DNA of 64,000 nt from Marinagarivorans sp. (lineage in GTDB: Bacteria; Pseudomonadota; Gammaproteobacteria; Pseudomonadales; Cellvibrionaceae). This document shows, piece after piece, positions 44,606 through 54,780 of the stretch (within the stretch, counting starts at the first letter, position 1; each line of letters starts with the position of its first letter). The stretch is taken from contig JANQJB010000007.1 in NCBI GenBank assembly GCA_028281865.1, positions 54,251 to 118,250 on the forward strand, read 5' to 3'. The notes below the pieces were generated by a model. That model saw only the letters and a list, made by a program, of their open reading frames with translations. It was not told the origin of the DNA and ran no database searches. A program made the translations under genes and the position numbers.

Positions 44606-45309
44606 TTTTTGTTGTCTGCCAATGTCATCGAGTTCTGCGCCAAATAGCAAAGCATATTCTGGGCGGCCTGTTTTTCCGCAGCTCTCCGATTACTTGCCTC
44701 ACCAAAAGTCACCTGAGAAAACTTTTCGACTTTACACATGACTTTAAACGTCTGGCAATGCGCCTGACCTCGAACTTCCTGTAATGAATATTCCGGAAGC
44801 GTCAAGCGGCGCGCCTGTAACCACTCTTGCAACTGTGTCTTAGGGTCTTTAGGAGAAGCATTCAAACTGAGTGAGTTAATTCGCGACTCAAACCAAGCAA
44901 AAACACGCGCCTTCACTGTTTCAAGATCGGAATCCAAATAGATCGCACCGATTATCGCCTCTACCGCGTCAGCTAATATCGATGGACGTCGAAAGCCACC
45001 GCTTTTTAACTCACCAGAGCCTAAATTCAAATAGTCACCTAGATCAAACTCAATCGCAAGCGCTGCCAGGGTTTCACCTTTAACAAGAGATGCGCGCAAA
45101 CAACTCAGTTCTCCCTCAGAAGCTGCCGGAAAATGAGCAAAAAGAAAATCTGAAATACAGAAATTTAAAATGGAATCGCCAAGAAATTCGAGCCGCTCGT
45201 TATTTTCACCACTAATGCTTCGATGGCTTAATGCTTTGTCAAGTAATGACAATTGCTCGAAGGTGTATCCAAGTGCTTGTTGGAGCTGGTTTAATTTATT
45301 TTTCTTCAC
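44602..45309 (-). CDS. rnc: Ribonuclease III
   Basis: GTG 45309 gives 235 residues, close to the E. coli length, and overlaps the DUF4845 gene by 14 bp. Signature motif [13 protein letters not shown] with the catalytic Glu/Asp, second metal site [14 protein letters not shown], then a dsRNA-binding domain ([30 protein letters not shown]). It processes rRNA and dsRNA. The longer frame upstream would overlap the previous gene by 83 bp. Confidence 0.95.
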   Translation of the reverse strand: MKKNKLNQLQQALGYTFEQLSLLDKALSHRSISGENNERLEFLGDSILNFCISDFLFAHFPAASEGELSCLRASLVKGETLAALAIEFDLGDYLNLGSGELKSGGFRRPSILADAVEAIIGAIYLDSDLETVKARVFAWFESRINSLSLNASPKDPKTQLQEWLQARRLTLPEYSLQEVRGQAHCQTFKVMCKVEKFSQVTFGEASNRRAAEKQAAQNMLCYLAQNSMTLADNKK

Positions 45310-45733
45310 TAAACTTCTTAAATTCGACCTGCTTTTCGCAACACTCAAAAGGTTTTGATGTATCGAGCTGATTTTCAAACGTCAACACAATTTCGATATT
45401 ACCAAACAAATGCTCACGCACTTCATAGCTAATATCGTAAATAGTCTTTTCCTTAAATCTCTTAACACGCAACGCCTTTGTTTTTGGACCACTTATATTG
45501 TTCATCATATAAAAATTACTAAGCTCTCGTTGCGCCTGGGTTTTGCTCAGTTCTGAAACTTCACCCGTACCTTTGTCCACAAGTGATTTAAGTGCTTTTC
45601 GAATAAGAAAATCGTCGTAATAAGCAGGAATCGTTTTATAGCCACAAATAAAAACAAACGAGCCAACTAAAATGGCAGTCATAATTCCAAGTGCGCTAAT
45701 CCCTTGCTGTTTTTTAGTATTTAAACTTTTCAT
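45296..45733 (-). CDS. DUF4845 family membrane protein
   Basis: From ATG 45733 (AGGGG site) 145 residues. It starts MKSLNTKKQQGISALGI with one membrane helix (IMTAILVGSFVFICGYKTI). A pilin-like periplasmic domain with YYDDFLIRKALKSLV follows. This family is encoded between lepB and rnc in most pseudomonad-type genomes; its function is unknown. Confidence 0.85.
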   Translation of the reverse strand: MKSLNTKKQQGISALGIMTAILVGSFVFICGYKTIPAYYDDFLIRKALKSLVDKGTGEVSELSKTQAQRELSNFYMMNNISGPKTKALRVKRFKEKTIYDISYEVREHLFGNIEIVLTFENQLDTSKPFECCEKQVEFKKFSEEK

Positions 45734-45768
45734 AATGAAACCCCTATTTAAAAAAGACAAATAGCCAA

Positions 45769-47076
45769 TTATTCAATGGTTCCCGCTCGGTGAAAACTCG
45801 GTAACCCCGTATAAGCTTGCCAGTGCATCCAAACGGCGAAGGCCTTACCCACGAGGTTTTCTTCAGGAACATATTTCCACTCGCGGCTATCGGAACTATT
45901 GTCACGGTTGTCACCCATCATAAAGTAATGTCCATCAGGAACTTTCCAAGTTTGCCCCACGTGTGAACGTGAAAGACTGCATTTTTGCATCAAGTGCGGC
46001 TTTCCGTCTAGGAATTCATTAACAACGCTGTTGGTTCCTCCTGAGCAACGCCGCTCAGAACCCTCCGGCCATTCCGAAGGGTTAATAACTTTCTGTTCTA
46101 TAGCATCGCCGTTTATATACAGCTGATTTTTCTCGTAATGAATCACATCTCCAGGCAAGCCAACAAGTCGTTTGATAAAGTAACGATCTTCCCCGGGAGG
46201 AAAAAACACAACGACATCTCCACGCTTAGGCTCTGCAATGTCCATAACCTTCTTTCGAATGACGGGTAATCGAATACCATACGCAAATTTATTGACGGCG
46301 ATATAATCGCCAACCAATAAAGTCGGGATCATCGACCCAGATGGAATTTGAAAGGGCTCGACCACAAACGAACGCAATACAAAAACAATTAACAATATTG
46401 GAAAAAAAGACTTTGAGTACTGTGTGATGGCAGTCTCACTTGCCGCCTGATTGTAAGCAATGACAAAGTCTTCATTTTTAATTTTCTCATCATCGGATAA
46501 ATGACTAAATTTTTGATCGACCTCTTCAACTGCTTTCACCCGTTTTGAGCGGTGCAAGACTACATCATAAAGACCCGCACAACCAGTTAGAACCACTAGC
46601 ACAAAGAGAATTAGCGGTAAATCCAGCTCGTAACCCGCATTTACCATTGCGAAACGAAATGCAAAAAATATAATCACGAAAGGAAATGCCGAAGCGCAAT
46701 ACCGAATGGTTAATTCAACTAGGGGGAGATCTTCATCATCAACCGGAATAATTTGCTCTTTTCGCTTGGGTCGATAAACGATCCAGTCAAAAACAAAGCA
46801 CCCCCCAGTTACAAGGCTCGCGATAATCAGCAAAGCGTCTAAACCAAAAGATGTAAAAACTTTATAGACAACAACCATCACAAGCATCAACGGAAAAATC
46901 GATTTGGAAAAGTCAACGACTTGAGCAATTAATGGTGAATAGTTAGGCTTAGCTTTTTTTTCGCCGCCCTGCGATCCTTTATCAAGCTGCGCCATAGCTT
47001 GCTGCTTATACCAATCGTAAGCGCAAACAAGGCCCGTCCCAATAAAAACTAACTGTAAAATAAATATTATATTCAA
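45769..47076 (-). CDS. lepB: Signal peptidase I with triplicated N-terminal membrane module
   Basis: The 435-residue enzyme is long (the Pseudomonas enzyme has about 284). Catalytic parts are normal: nucleophile Ser in PFQIPSGSMIPTLLVGD, general base Lys in RYFIKRLVGLPGD, and GDNRDNSSDSR. The extension before them repeats a module three times, each with a TG-D helix (FIGTGLVCAYDW, SLVTGGCFVFDW, LVVLTGCAGLYD) and an FP helix (SKSIFPLMLV, ASAFPFVIIF, SKSFFPILLI). It cleaves secretory signal peptides; it sits in the usual place after lepA. Confidence 0.93.
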   Translation of the reverse strand: MNIIFILQLVFIGTGLVCAYDWYKQQAMAQLDKGSQGGEKKAKPNYSPLIAQVVDFSKSIFPLMLVMVVVYKVFTSFGLDALLIIASLVTGGCFVFDWIVYRPKRKEQIIPVDDEDLPLVELTIRYCASAFPFVIIFFAFRFAMVNAGYELDLPLILFVLVVLTGCAGLYDVVLHRSKRVKAVEEVDQKFSHLSDDEKIKNEDFVIAYNQAASETAITQYSKSFFPILLIVFVLRSFVVEPFQIPSGSMIPTLLVGDYIAVNKFAYGIRLPVIRKKVMDIAEPKRGDVVVFFPPGEDRYFIKRLVGLPGDVIHYEKNQLYINGDAIEQKVINPSEWPEGSERRCSGGTNSVVNEFLDGKPHLMQKCSLSRSHVGQTWKVPDGHYFMMGDNRDNSSDSREWKYVPEENLVGKAFAVWMHWQAYTGLPSFHRAGTIE

Positions 47077-47168
47077 CTTGTTGCCTCATTCACCTTGCTT
47101 TATCTTCCAACCAAGATTTGAACTTATCGCGATATGCGACTTAATTACCCGAATAATACATACTGGAA

Positions 47169-48977
47169 TTAACCATCGACTTTTAAAACCGCCAAAAACG
47201 CTTCCTGAGGAATTTCAACTTTACCCACTTGTTTCATACGTTTTTTTCCAGCCTTTTGTTTTTCTAGCAATTTCTTTTTACGTGTGACATCGCCGCCGTA
47301 GCACTTAGCTGTGACGTTTTTTCGCAGTGCTTTTACTGTCGTACGCGCAATGATTTGTCCGCCAATTGCCGCTTGTATCGCAACGTCAAACATTTGTCTG
47401 GGAATTAATTCTTTCATTTTTTCCGTGAGCAAACGGCCTTTAAAGTGAGCGCTCTCGCGATGAACGATTAAGGCTAACGCATCCACGCGCTCACCATTAA
47501 TTAACACATCTAAGCGCACAAGATTGGCTGTTTGAAAACGCAAAAAACTGTAATCAAGCGAAGCGTAACCTCGACTAACGGATTTAAGCCTATCGAAGAA
47601 ATCTAAAACAACCTCATTCATAGGCAATTCGTAAGTAACAGATACTTGGGCGCCCACGTATTGCAAATCTTTTTGTACACCACGTTTTTCAATACACAAT
47701 GTGATGACCGCACCCAAATGATCTTGCGGCACTAAAATATTCGCCTGAACGATAGGCTCACGCATATCATCTATTGAGCCGGTATCAGGTAGTTTCGAGG
47801 GGTTATCAACGTAAACCGTCTCGCCATCATTAGTTATGACTTCAAATACAACGGTCGGCGCTGTCGTAATTAAATCGAGGTCGTACTCACGTTCAAGGCG
47901 CTCTTGAATAATTTCCATGTGCAGCATGCCTAAAAAGCCGCAGCGAAACCCGAAGCCGAGCGCATCAGAACTTTCAGGCTCATAGAATAATGACGCATCA
48001 TTAAGTGTCAGTTTCGACAAGGCATCTCGGAAGTCTTCATAGTCATCGGAGCTCACCGGAAACAACCCTGCATAGACCTGCGGTTTAACTTTTTGAAAAC
48101 CCGGCAACGCATCTATTTCTGCAGTTTTGCTGTGGGTGATTGTGTCACCAACAGGAGCGCCGTGAATATCTTTGATACCGGCAACAACAAAACCCACTTC
48201 GCCCGCCTGTAAAGCCCCCGTCTCCAAACGTTTTGGTGTAAAAACACCAACAATATCCACTACATGGGGTTTACCAATTGTCTTGGAGACAATTTTATCC
48301 TTTACGTTAAGCACACCATTTTTCACCCGAACAAGTGAAACCACGCCTAAATAATTATCAAACCACGAATCGATAATAAGCGCTTGCAGCGGCGCATCGC
48401 GATCCCCGTCTGGCGCAGGCACACTTGCGACAAGCGTTTCGAGAACGTCTTCAATACCGAGGCCCGACTTCGCACTGCATTGCACCGCACTCGTCGCGTC
48501 TATCCCTATGATATCCTCAATTTCTTCGGCAACACGATCCGGCTCGGCTTGCGGCAGATCCATTTTGTTCAAGACCGGAATCACCTCCAGACCTTGCTCT
48601 ATCGCGGTATAACAATTGGCAACAGATTGTGCTTCGACTCCCTGCGCAGCATCCACAACTAACAGAGCACCCTCACATGCGGCAAGCGAGCGCGAAACCT
48701 CGTAGGAAAAATCCACATGCCCAGGGGTATCAATAAAATTTAGTTGATAGGTTTCACCGTTTTTAGCTTTGTAGTTTAACGTCACACTCTGCGCTTTGAT
48801 GGTAATACCGCGCTCGCGCTCCAGGTCCATCGAATCCAAGACTTGCTCTTCCATTTCACGGTCACTCAAGCCGCCGCAAAACTGAATAAATCGATCGGCT
48901 AGCGTTGATTTACCATGATCAATATGTGCAATTATTGAAAAGTTTCGAATGTGACTTAACTCTGACACCTTGCCCAT
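47169..48977 (-). CDS. lepA: Elongation factor 4 (LepA)
   Basis: The 602-residue translational GTPase has [14 protein letters not shown], the switch region [26 protein letters not shown] and the LepA-specific C-terminus ([20 protein letters not shown]). It remodels stalled ribosomes. It is transcribed with lepB and the rse cluster. Confidence 0.97.
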   Translation of the reverse strand: MGKVSELSHIRNFSIIAHIDHGKSTLADRFIQFCGGLSDREMEEQVLDSMDLERERGITIKAQSVTLNYKAKNGETYQLNFIDTPGHVDFSYEVSRSLAACEGALLVVDAAQGVEAQSVANCYTAIEQGLEVIPVLNKMDLPQAEPDRVAEEIEDIIGIDATSAVQCSAKSGLGIEDVLETLVASVPAPDGDRDAPLQALIIDSWFDNYLGVVSLVRVKNGVLNVKDKIVSKTIGKPHVVDIVGVFTPKRLETGALQAGEVGFVVAGIKDIHGAPVGDTITHSKTAEIDALPGFQKVKPQVYAGLFPVSSDDYEDFRDALSKLTLNDASLFYEPESSDALGFGFRCGFLGMLHMEIIQERLEREYDLDLITTAPTVVFEVITNDGETVYVDNPSKLPDTGSIDDMREPIVQANILVPQDHLGAVITLCIEKRGVQKDLQYVGAQVSVTYELPMNEVVLDFFDRLKSVSRGYASLDYSFLRFQTANLVRLDVLINGERVDALALIVHRESAHFKGRLLTEKMKELIPRQMFDVAIQAAIGGQIIARTTVKALRKNVTAKCYGGDVTRKKKLLEKQKAGKKRMKQVGKVEIPQEAFLAVLKVDG

Positions 48978-49169
48978 AACCCATTGATTTTAATACACAT
49001 TAACGTTACACCCTTGCGGGCCCCGCAAGCGAAGGGCAAGTCTACATGATTTGCCGCACACACGCTACGTAAGCGCCACCGTCGAGCTCGGGCAAAAAAA
49101 TGTGCAACGGGTTGAAATAACTGAAGAATTGTTACGCCTCCTGCGACCATGCTGCTATTAGGTAAGGCC

Positions 49170-49661
49170 CTAATCGACTGGCTGAGCCAGCGTCTCGACC
49201 ACTGATATATTTGGGTTTCCTTCGTTTTTCCACGATAAAAATCTAGGGTTAAAACGGGTTTTCAATACGCCCGACTTAGCAATTCGTGCCGCAACGACAC
49301 CACCGGCAAATAAAAACGCGACCGCTATGAAAAAAAGAGCAAGGTCGGGAAGCGCCAATGACCCGCCGACCAGAATCGAGAGCATTAACATCCCAAGCGG
49401 AATTAAATACACAATAGCTGTCGCACCTAAAAGCGCACCGCTCTGGATGCCTATTTGCATCTCACGCCCGGCATAAGCCTGATTTACTTCGCTGGGGCTT
49501 AACTCGACTGCCAATAAGCTGTCGAAGCGCCCTAATTTTGCGAGCAAACTTTGACCACAACCTATACGCGCCTGGCAACTTCCACAAGTGTTCGCGTCGG
49601 TTGTTTTCACCCATGCAACATTTTCGGAAATCGAAACAATCTGCGCAGTCTCAATAATCAT
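49170..49661 (-). CDS. rseC: Sigma-E regulatory protein RseC
   Basis: The 163-residue membrane protein has an N-terminal Cys cluster (NTCGSCQARIGCGQ), possibly binding a metal or Fe-S centre. Two adjacent membrane helices follow (LGATAIVYLIPLGMLMLSIL and LFFIAVAFLFAGGVVAARIA), as in RseC/MucC. It follows rseB, in the order rpoE-rseA-rseB-rseC. Confidence 0.9.
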   Translation of the reverse strand: MIIETAQIVSISENVAWVKTTDANTCGSCQARIGCGQSLLAKLGRFDSLLAVELSPSEVNQAYAGREMQIGIQSGALLGATAIVYLIPLGMLMLSILVGGSLALPDLALFFIAVAFLFAGGVVAARIAKSGVLKTRFNPRFLSWKNEGNPNISVVETLAQPVD

Positions 49662-49700
49662 TTTTTTAACGAAGCAAAGTAAACTTAGTTTGGCGCCGCA

Positions 49701-50744
49701 TTATGGCCGAAACTGCAATGAAGAGACAATTTTTCGAGCGGTCGCGTGAGGAAGCTCACCTACTAAAAAAGCCCGCGTTCCGTGCTGATCGTCCATTAAA
49801 TGCGATACCATTGCCAATGTCGCCCCACGATAAATGGAACCGCTCACAGGTTTAAATCTCTTCGAATCATCACTATTCACATACACCGTAAAAGAAGAGA
49901 CTCCATCGCTATAATGAAGCGCCTCGGAGTTATTAAGTCGAAATTCCCTTAGCAACTTAAATCCGCTTGGTAGCCAACTAACCTGCCAACGACTCGGATC
50001 GTTTCTCGCCTCACATGAGCCCTCAACAATACGGTTAAATTGATGCTGAGGATTAACAACGGTATTAGGCAATTGACCGACAAACAGATTAACAAATTGA
50101 AAACGTTCAAGCGCTTTTTGATTGATGTTTGTCGTAGCAGACATGAGTGGTAAGCCAGATTCAAGATCAAGCGCCAACACCAAACCATAGCGGAGGCGAT
50201 CTTTCGGCAAAATTTGAACCACAACCGAATCGCGACCAGCAATCCGCTGGCCGCCACGAATATAAAATTGGTAGTGTTCAGCCAGCTGAACTCCATCTGA
50301 CGTAGGCAGTAACGCCACACCACTAAAAAGCGAAGCCCCTCGACAACCACTTTGAATTCCACTTTCATGTAAAAATGCTCGCCTCGGCCCATTCAAATGT
50401 TCAACTCTCTCGTATTCACGGCCATCGCGAACAATATGCGCAATTTCGAGAGAATCCAAGCGATTTCCCGCCTGATAGATAAAATAACCGTGATAGTCCT
50501 TGGTCCTCATCGCTTGCGCTGCATTTGCCAACAGCGTCTTTACCTCCTGATAGCTTTGAGGATTACCTGACGGCACATATAGAGAATTTTGTTGATCCGT
50601 TTGCAATAACACGTTTTCTTGGGGCAAAGCGGGTGCGAGAGGAAAAGCAAATAAAAAAAACGCCGCAATATTTATTCGGCGTTTCTGTGTCTTTTTTGCC
50701 TTCTGACGACCGACATTTAATAGCAAATTAAAACGGCCTAGCAT
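49701..50744 (-). CDS. rseB: Sigma-E sensor protein RseB (MucB)
   Basis: About 347 residues from ATG 50744. A signal peptide ends near PLAPALPQ; then the LolA-like MucB domain (DYHGYFIYQAGNRLDSLEIA, then GREYERVEHLNGPRRAF) and a C-terminal domain with VYVNSDDS. RseB binds RseA in the periplasm and shields it from DegS cleavage. An ATG at 50762 is also possible. Confidence 0.92.
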   Translation of the reverse strand: MLGRFNLLLNVGRQKAKKTQKRRINIAAFFLFAFPLAPALPQENVLLQTDQQNSLYVPSGNPQSYQEVKTLLANAAQAMRTKDYHGYFIYQAGNRLDSLEIAHIVRDGREYERVEHLNGPRRAFLHESGIQSGCRGASLFSGVALLPTSDGVQLAEHYQFYIRGGQRIAGRDSVVVQILPKDRLRYGLVLALDLESGLPLMSATTNINQKALERFQFVNLFVGQLPNTVVNPQHQFNRIVEGSCEARNDPSRWQVSWLPSGFKLLREFRLNNSEALHYSDGVSSFTVYVNSDDSKRFKPVSGSIYRGATLAMVSHLMDDQHGTRAFLVGELPHATARKIVSSLQFRP

Positions 50745-50792
50745 CAACGCAAACCTTAACAATCAATTTTTAAAAATTTTGTTCCGCAACAA

Positions 50793-51533
50793 TTATTTTG
50801 CCGATGATTCTTCAACTACCGGTGCCACGCGGGTAAAAGGAAGAAAGCCAAAAGAACCATTTGCTCTAACTGTCTCGGCATGTTGAATCATCAGTTGGTC
50901 TATCTGCATTAATAAAGCACGTTGTTGTTCACGTGTAAGCTGCGGCCTGTGAGTAGAAGAAGGCGCTGTAGGAACAACTGTTGATTCAGAAATTGCGGCA
51001 ACATTTTGAGTTCGAGGAAGAGGTAAATCAAACCCCTCCGGCGGAGAGTAAACGCTAATAGCTTGAGGTTCTAAACTTGAATTCGGGGCTTCAATACTAT
51101 TAGAAACAACAGCTTGAGTCTCATGCGGGGCAATCGAAAACTGTTGAAAACCTATCACACAAGCAACAGCGACCGAAGCGGCTACAGCAGATTGAACAAT
51201 ACTTTCACGCCAAGAGCGCCTGGGATTTTTCACCTGAACGGAACCCTTAACTTCATCAACTCCCGTGTGAGACTCATCAGACTTAATAGCAGAGTACGTC
51301 GACTCTCCTTGCATAGCTTCTTTTACACGGGAGGCAATATCAACATTAACATTAATGTTAGAGTCCTTACGCAAAATAGACCCAGCAATGTGATAACGAC
51401 GCCATTTTTCACCAAGCTCTTCGTTAGTTTCCCCCGCCTTTAACAAGCGGTGCATTTCCATCTCCGTCGCTTCGTTATCAACAAAAGCAGACAATGACTG
51501 ATCAAGATTATCGGAGGAACCTTCATTTATCAT
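50793..51533 (-). CDS. rseA: Anti-sigma-E factor RseA (MucA)
   Basis: From ATG 51533 246 residues. The N-terminal sigma-binding part has LSAFVDNEATEMEMHRLL and WRRYHIAGSILRK. One membrane helix lies near residues 110-128 (SAVAASVAVACVIGFQQF), then a Pro/Ser-rich periplasmic tail with SPPEGFDLPLPR. It holds RpoE at the membrane until proteolysed. Confidence 0.9.
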   Translation of the reverse strand: MINEGSSDNLDQSLSAFVDNEATEMEMHRLLKAGETNEELGEKWRRYHIAGSILRKDSNINVNVDIASRVKEAMQGESTYSAIKSDESHTGVDEVKGSVQVKNPRRSWRESIVQSAVAASVAVACVIGFQQFSIAPHETQAVVSNSIEAPNSSLEPQAISVYSPPEGFDLPLPRTQNVAAISESTVVPTAPSSTHRPQLTREQQRALLMQIDQLMIQHAETVRANGSFGFLPFTRVAPVVEESSAK

Positions 51534-51776
51534 AAACAGCAACTCACAAATGTTTCCACGTGTTGGTTTTAATCAAAAATTCATTCAAAAACGGCTAGAT
51601 TAAACAAAATTTCACTTAAACTCGGAGGCGAATACTTTCAACCTACAGAATACGTTTAACCTAAAATAGGAATCCATTCATACACACCGGCCACTTTAAA
51701 GACATTACAACGGTCCTTGAGTTCAAATACAATTCGACCTACATTCAGCTGCAACTAAAAACAAGCTGACAGGCCG

Positions 51777-52358
51777 CTACATCAACGGTGCTATCGCCTT
51801 GTCAATCGCCTCACGCGCGCGAAAAATTCTCGACCTCACGGTACCAACTGGGCAACTCATCACTTCGGCAATTTCTTCGTAACTCAAACCTTCCATTTCC
51901 CGTAACGTCACAGCAGAGCGCAAGTCCTCTGGTAAATCTCTTATCGCCTGATGGACAGCTTCTTCAAGCTGGCTGGTCATCATTTGGTTTTCCGGCGTTT
52001 CGATATCGCGTAAGCCTTCAGCCCCAGAATAATGATCAGCTTCAGTCACATCTATATCATTGCCCGGCGGTCGTCGACCGCGCGAAACAAGATGATTCTT
52101 CGCCGTGTTGACTGCTATGCGATAAATCCAAGTATAGAACGCGCTGTCTCCGCGAAAGTTCCCGAGTGCGCGATACGCTTTAATAAATGTTTCCTGAGCC
52201 ACATCATTGACTTCATCAGCATCTTTCACGAACCGGCTAATGATAGCACCGACCTTATGCTGATACTTGAGCACGAGCATATCAAATGCGCGCTTATCCC
52301 CCTTTTGAACACGGCTAACCAATTGTTGATCGGTATCTTGAGCCTTTTCGGCTTGCAT
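51777..52358 (-). CDS. rpoE: RNA polymerase sigma factor RpoE (AlgU-type)
   Basis: From ATG 52358 (GGAG site) 193 residues, the normal length; an ATG at 52442 would add 28. Region 2 has QQLVSRVQKGDKRAFDMLV and NDVAQETFIKAYRAL. Region 4 has LREMEGLSYEEIAEVM and VGTVRSRIFRAREA. It directs the envelope stress response and is controlled by the downstream rseABC genes. No match to its own consensus (GAACTT-TCTGA) was found upstream. Confidence 0.94.
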   Translation of the reverse strand: MQAEKAQDTDQQLVSRVQKGDKRAFDMLVLKYQHKVGAIISRFVKDADEVNDVAQETFIKAYRALGNFRGDSAFYTWIYRIAVNTAKNHLVSRGRRPPGNDIDVTEADHYSGAEGLRDIETPENQMMTSQLEEAVHQAIRDLPEDLRSAVTLREMEGLSYEEIAEVMSCPVGTVRSRIFRAREAIDKAIAPLM

Positions 52359-52676
52359 ACCTGCTCCCACAGCGCTAATTCGATGGTTCATGGGGACACG
52401 CTCGATGGTTTGATTGCTTATCGCAACGACATTCTTCTTCATTTTGGATCCTTAACTACACTCTTAGCTAGTTAATATCCAAGACACTCATTTTTTCAAT
52501 TTGTTCGATTCGTTTGTTAACGCCATTAAACGCAAAACTATATCTCAATCACCAAAATCGTTAAGATGATGACAAAAATATGAAATATAGAGCTATTTTG
52601 GCGAGATTTCGTATTACTGTCGAAACATGCGTGGCAAGCATAACAAAGATACCATCTGGATTTAAGGTTAATTCGA

Positions 52677-54314
52677 TTGAATAGCACTCAACACCAATGT
52701 GATGTTCTTGTAATCGGCAGTGGCGCGGCGGGTCTTAGTATTGCGTTGCACCTTGCCAGCAGCGCAAAAGTTGCTGTTTTGAGTAAAGGTAGCTTGCAAG
52801 AGGGCTCAACCTGGCACGCCCAAGGTGGGATCGCTGCGGTACTTGACTCTGGCGACTCAGTAGATGCCCATGTAAAGGATACCCTAGCCGCGGGTGCCGG
52901 CTTATGCCATCCAGAAGCGGTAAATTTTACAGTTGCGCAAAGTAAACAAGCGATTGAGTGGCTGATAGACCTCGGCGTCTCCTTCACCCGTTCTGGCTCA
53001 GGGGAATCCTATCATTTAACTCGCGAAGGCGGTCATAGCCACAGGCGCATTATCCACAGCGCTGATGCAACAGGAAAAGCTGTTCACTCGACACTTATAG
53101 ATAAAGCAGAAAATCACCCAAACATCGAACTAAAACAAAATTACACAGCACTTGATCTGTTGTCACAACCCGACGCAGCAAGCGGACGGCGCCGGTGCGC
53201 GGGTGCGTACGTCTACAACAATACAAATGATAGAGTAGAAAGCTTTTCGGCGAGGTTTGTCGTGCTTGCAACCGGTGGTGCAAGCAAAGTTTATCTTTAC
53301 AGTAGTAATCCGGAGACTGCTAGCGGCGATGGTATCGCGATGGCATGGCGAGCGGGTTGCCGCGTTGCCAATATGGAATTTAATCAGTTTCATCCCACTT
53401 GTTTATACCATCCAAGTGCTAATACCTTTTTAATTACCGAAGCGCTGCGAGGTGAAGGCGCCAAGTTAAAACTTCCCAATGGCGAAGAGTTTATGCAGCG
53501 CTTCCACGCTCAAAAAGAGCTTGCGCCTAGAGACGTAGTAGCACGCGCCATAGACTACGAGATGAAGCGGCTGGGCGCAGATTGTTTATTTCTCGATATT
53601 TCGCACAAAGAGCCAGGGTTTATAAAAAACCACTTTCCAACGGTCTATAAACGCTGTTTTGAGCTGGGAATCGATATCACCCAAGAACCTATTCCTGTCG
53701 TTCCAGCCGCTCACTACACGTGCGGCGGCGTAGTCGTTAATGCCGAGGGGCAAACCGATTTGTCGAACCTTTATACCATCGGCGAAGCCTCGTTTACGGG
53801 TTTACACGGTGCAAACCGTATGGCGAGTAATTCTCTACTCGAGTGCCTCGTCTACGCCAGGTCTGCGGCGAAAAGTATTCTGTCAAAATTGGATACGGTA
53901 GAGCAATGCGGCCCTATAAGAGAATGGGATGAATCACGGGTAACAAATTCGGATGAAGATGTTGTTATTTCACATAATTGGGATGAGCTAAGACGGTTTA
54001 TGTGGGACTACGTTGGTATCGTCCGTACACATAAACGCCTCGAAAGAGCAGCTAACCGAATTAAGTTGTTGCAAAAAGAGATTTACGAATATTACTCCAA
54101 CTATAAAGTTGGAAATGACCTTATCGAACTCCGCAATCTGGCGACTGTTGCGGAGTTAATTATTCGGTCCGCCAAATTGCGTAAAGAAAGCCGTGGTTTG
54201 CACTATTCTCTGGACTACCCGGATACGTCCGAGCTTGCCACCGACACGGTATTAGTACCAAAAAATTTGGCGGACCAGCAAGTGTTTGTAAGGCAACCCG
54301 AACAAAATGTTTAG
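52677..54314 (+). CDS. nadB: L-aspartate oxidase NadB
   Basis: The 545-residue flavoenzyme has the FAD site [40 protein letters not shown] and [20 protein letters not shown]. It oxidises aspartate to iminoaspartate for NAD synthesis. The likely start is TTG 52677 with AAGGT ahead. It is divergent from rpoE, as in Pseudomonas. Confidence 0.95.
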   Translation: MNSTQHQCDVLVIGSGAAGLSIALHLASSAKVAVLSKGSLQEGSTWHAQGGIAAVLDSGDSVDAHVKDTLAAGAGLCHPEAVNFTVAQSKQAIEWLIDLGVSFTRSGSGESYHLTREGGHSHRRIIHSADATGKAVHSTLIDKAENHPNIELKQNYTALDLLSQPDAASGRRRCAGAYVYNNTNDRVESFSARFVVLATGGASKVYLYSSNPETASGDGIAMAWRAGCRVANMEFNQFHPTCLYHPSANTFLITEALRGEGAKLKLPNGEEFMQRFHAQKELAPRDVVARAIDYEMKRLGADCLFLDISHKEPGFIKNHFPTVYKRCFELGIDITQEPIPVVPAAHYTCGGVVVNAEGQTDLSNLYTIGEASFTGLHGANRMASNSLLECLVYARSAAKSILSKLDTVEQCGPIREWDESRVTNSDEDVVISHNWDELRRFMWDYVGIVRTHKRLERAANRIKLLQKEIYEYYSNYKVGNDLIELRNLATVAELIIRSAKLRKESRGLHYSLDYPDTSELATDTVLVPKNLADQQVFVRQPEQNV

Positions 54315-54335
54315 TGAGCTCGCAGCCCAAAATAC

Positions 54336-54364
54336 TTGACTCAGGTACAACAGCTGCCTAATAT
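54336..54364 (+). promoter_or_regulatory. Strong sigma-70 promoter for the tRNA-Arg RNA unit
   Basis: TTGACT (54336-54341), 17-bp spacer, TAATAT (54359-54364), 22 bp after the nadB stop codon. A transcript starting near 54371 would include a tRNA 5' fragment, both structured units and the tRNA. Confidence 0.75.
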
Positions 54365-54383
54365 ACGCGCCCTTCAAGAATAC

Positions 54384-54402
54384 GCGCTCGTAGCTCAGCT
54401 GG
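54384..54402 (+). pseudogene. Detached 19-nt copy of the tRNA-Arg 5' end
   Basis: The 19 bases 54384-54402 are identical to positions 1-19 of the intact tRNA-Arg at 54653 (acceptor strand GCGCTCG and the D-arm start TAGCTCAGCTGG). No matching anticodon arm or 3' acceptor strand follows; a structured unit begins instead. Confidence 0.75.
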
Positions 54403-54510
54403 GTAATTCGGGTGCGTTGCGCCGAGCACTGCTCGGCACCCGAATTACGACCGGCCAAGGAAGGCCGGGCCGGAACCAAGCACCAGGGAAGGGTCAACAA
54501 ATTATACTGA
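54403..54510 (+). ncRNA. Structured RNA unit 1 in the tRNA-Arg transcription unit
   Basis: TAATTCGGGTG (54404-54414) pairs with CACCCGAATTA (54437-54447) around an inner hairpin CCGAG/CTCGG (54422-54426 with 54432-54436). CCGGCC (54451-54456), loop AAGGAA, pairs with GGCCGG (54463-54468). The tail contains GGAACCAAGCACCAGGGA. It has no coding potential. Almost the same unit recurs 139 bp downstream. Confidence 0.6.
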
Positions 54511-54540
54511 CACACGTTCCCGGCTCGACAGGCTCGGATG

Positions 54541-54650
54541 GGTAATTCGAGTGCTGTTGGCCGAGCACTGCTCGGCACGAGAATTACGACTGGCCAAGGA
54601 AGGCCAGGCTGGAACCAAGCACCAGGGAGGGGTTAAAAGACTTTACTGAC
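54541..54650 (+). ncRNA. Structured RNA unit 2 in the tRNA-Arg transcription unit
   Basis: Same layout as unit 1. The inner hairpin CCGAGCACTGCTCGG (54561-54575) is identical. The second stem is CTGGCC (54590-54595)/GGCCAG (54602-54607): relative to unit 1 a C-G pair has become T-A, preserving pairing. The outer stem (54543-54553 with 54576-54586) keeps nine pairs with a tandem G-A mismatch in the middle. Loop AAGGAA and GGAACCAAGCACCAGGGA are conserved. It ends two bases before the tRNA. Confidence 0.6.
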
Positions 54651-54652
54651 AC

Positions 54653-54729
54653 GCGCTCGTAGCTCAGCTGGATAGAGTACCTGGCTACGAACCAGGCGGT
54701 CGCAGGTTCGAATCCTGCCGAGCGCGCCA
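54653..54729 (+). tRNA. tRNA-Arg (anticodon ACG)
   Basis: A 77-nt cloverleaf. Acceptor GCGCTCG (54653-54659) pairs with CGAGCGC (54719-54725); discriminator G and encoded CCA follow. The anticodon stem CCTGG/CCAGG holds loop CTACGAA with anticodon ACG, and the T arm has GGTTCGAATCC. All expected arms are intact. Confidence 0.97.
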
Positions 54730-54732
54730 TAT

Positions 54733-54760
54733 AAAAAAACCGGCAAACGCCGGTTTTTTT
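54733..54760 (+). terminator. Intrinsic terminator after tRNA-Arg
   Basis: AAAAAAACCGGC, loop AAAC, GCCGGTTTTTTT: 12-bp stem (54733-54744 with 54749-54760), ending 31 bp past the tRNA CCA. Confidence 0.9.
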
Positions 54761-54780
54761 ATGCGCGTTTGGCAGGGTGA

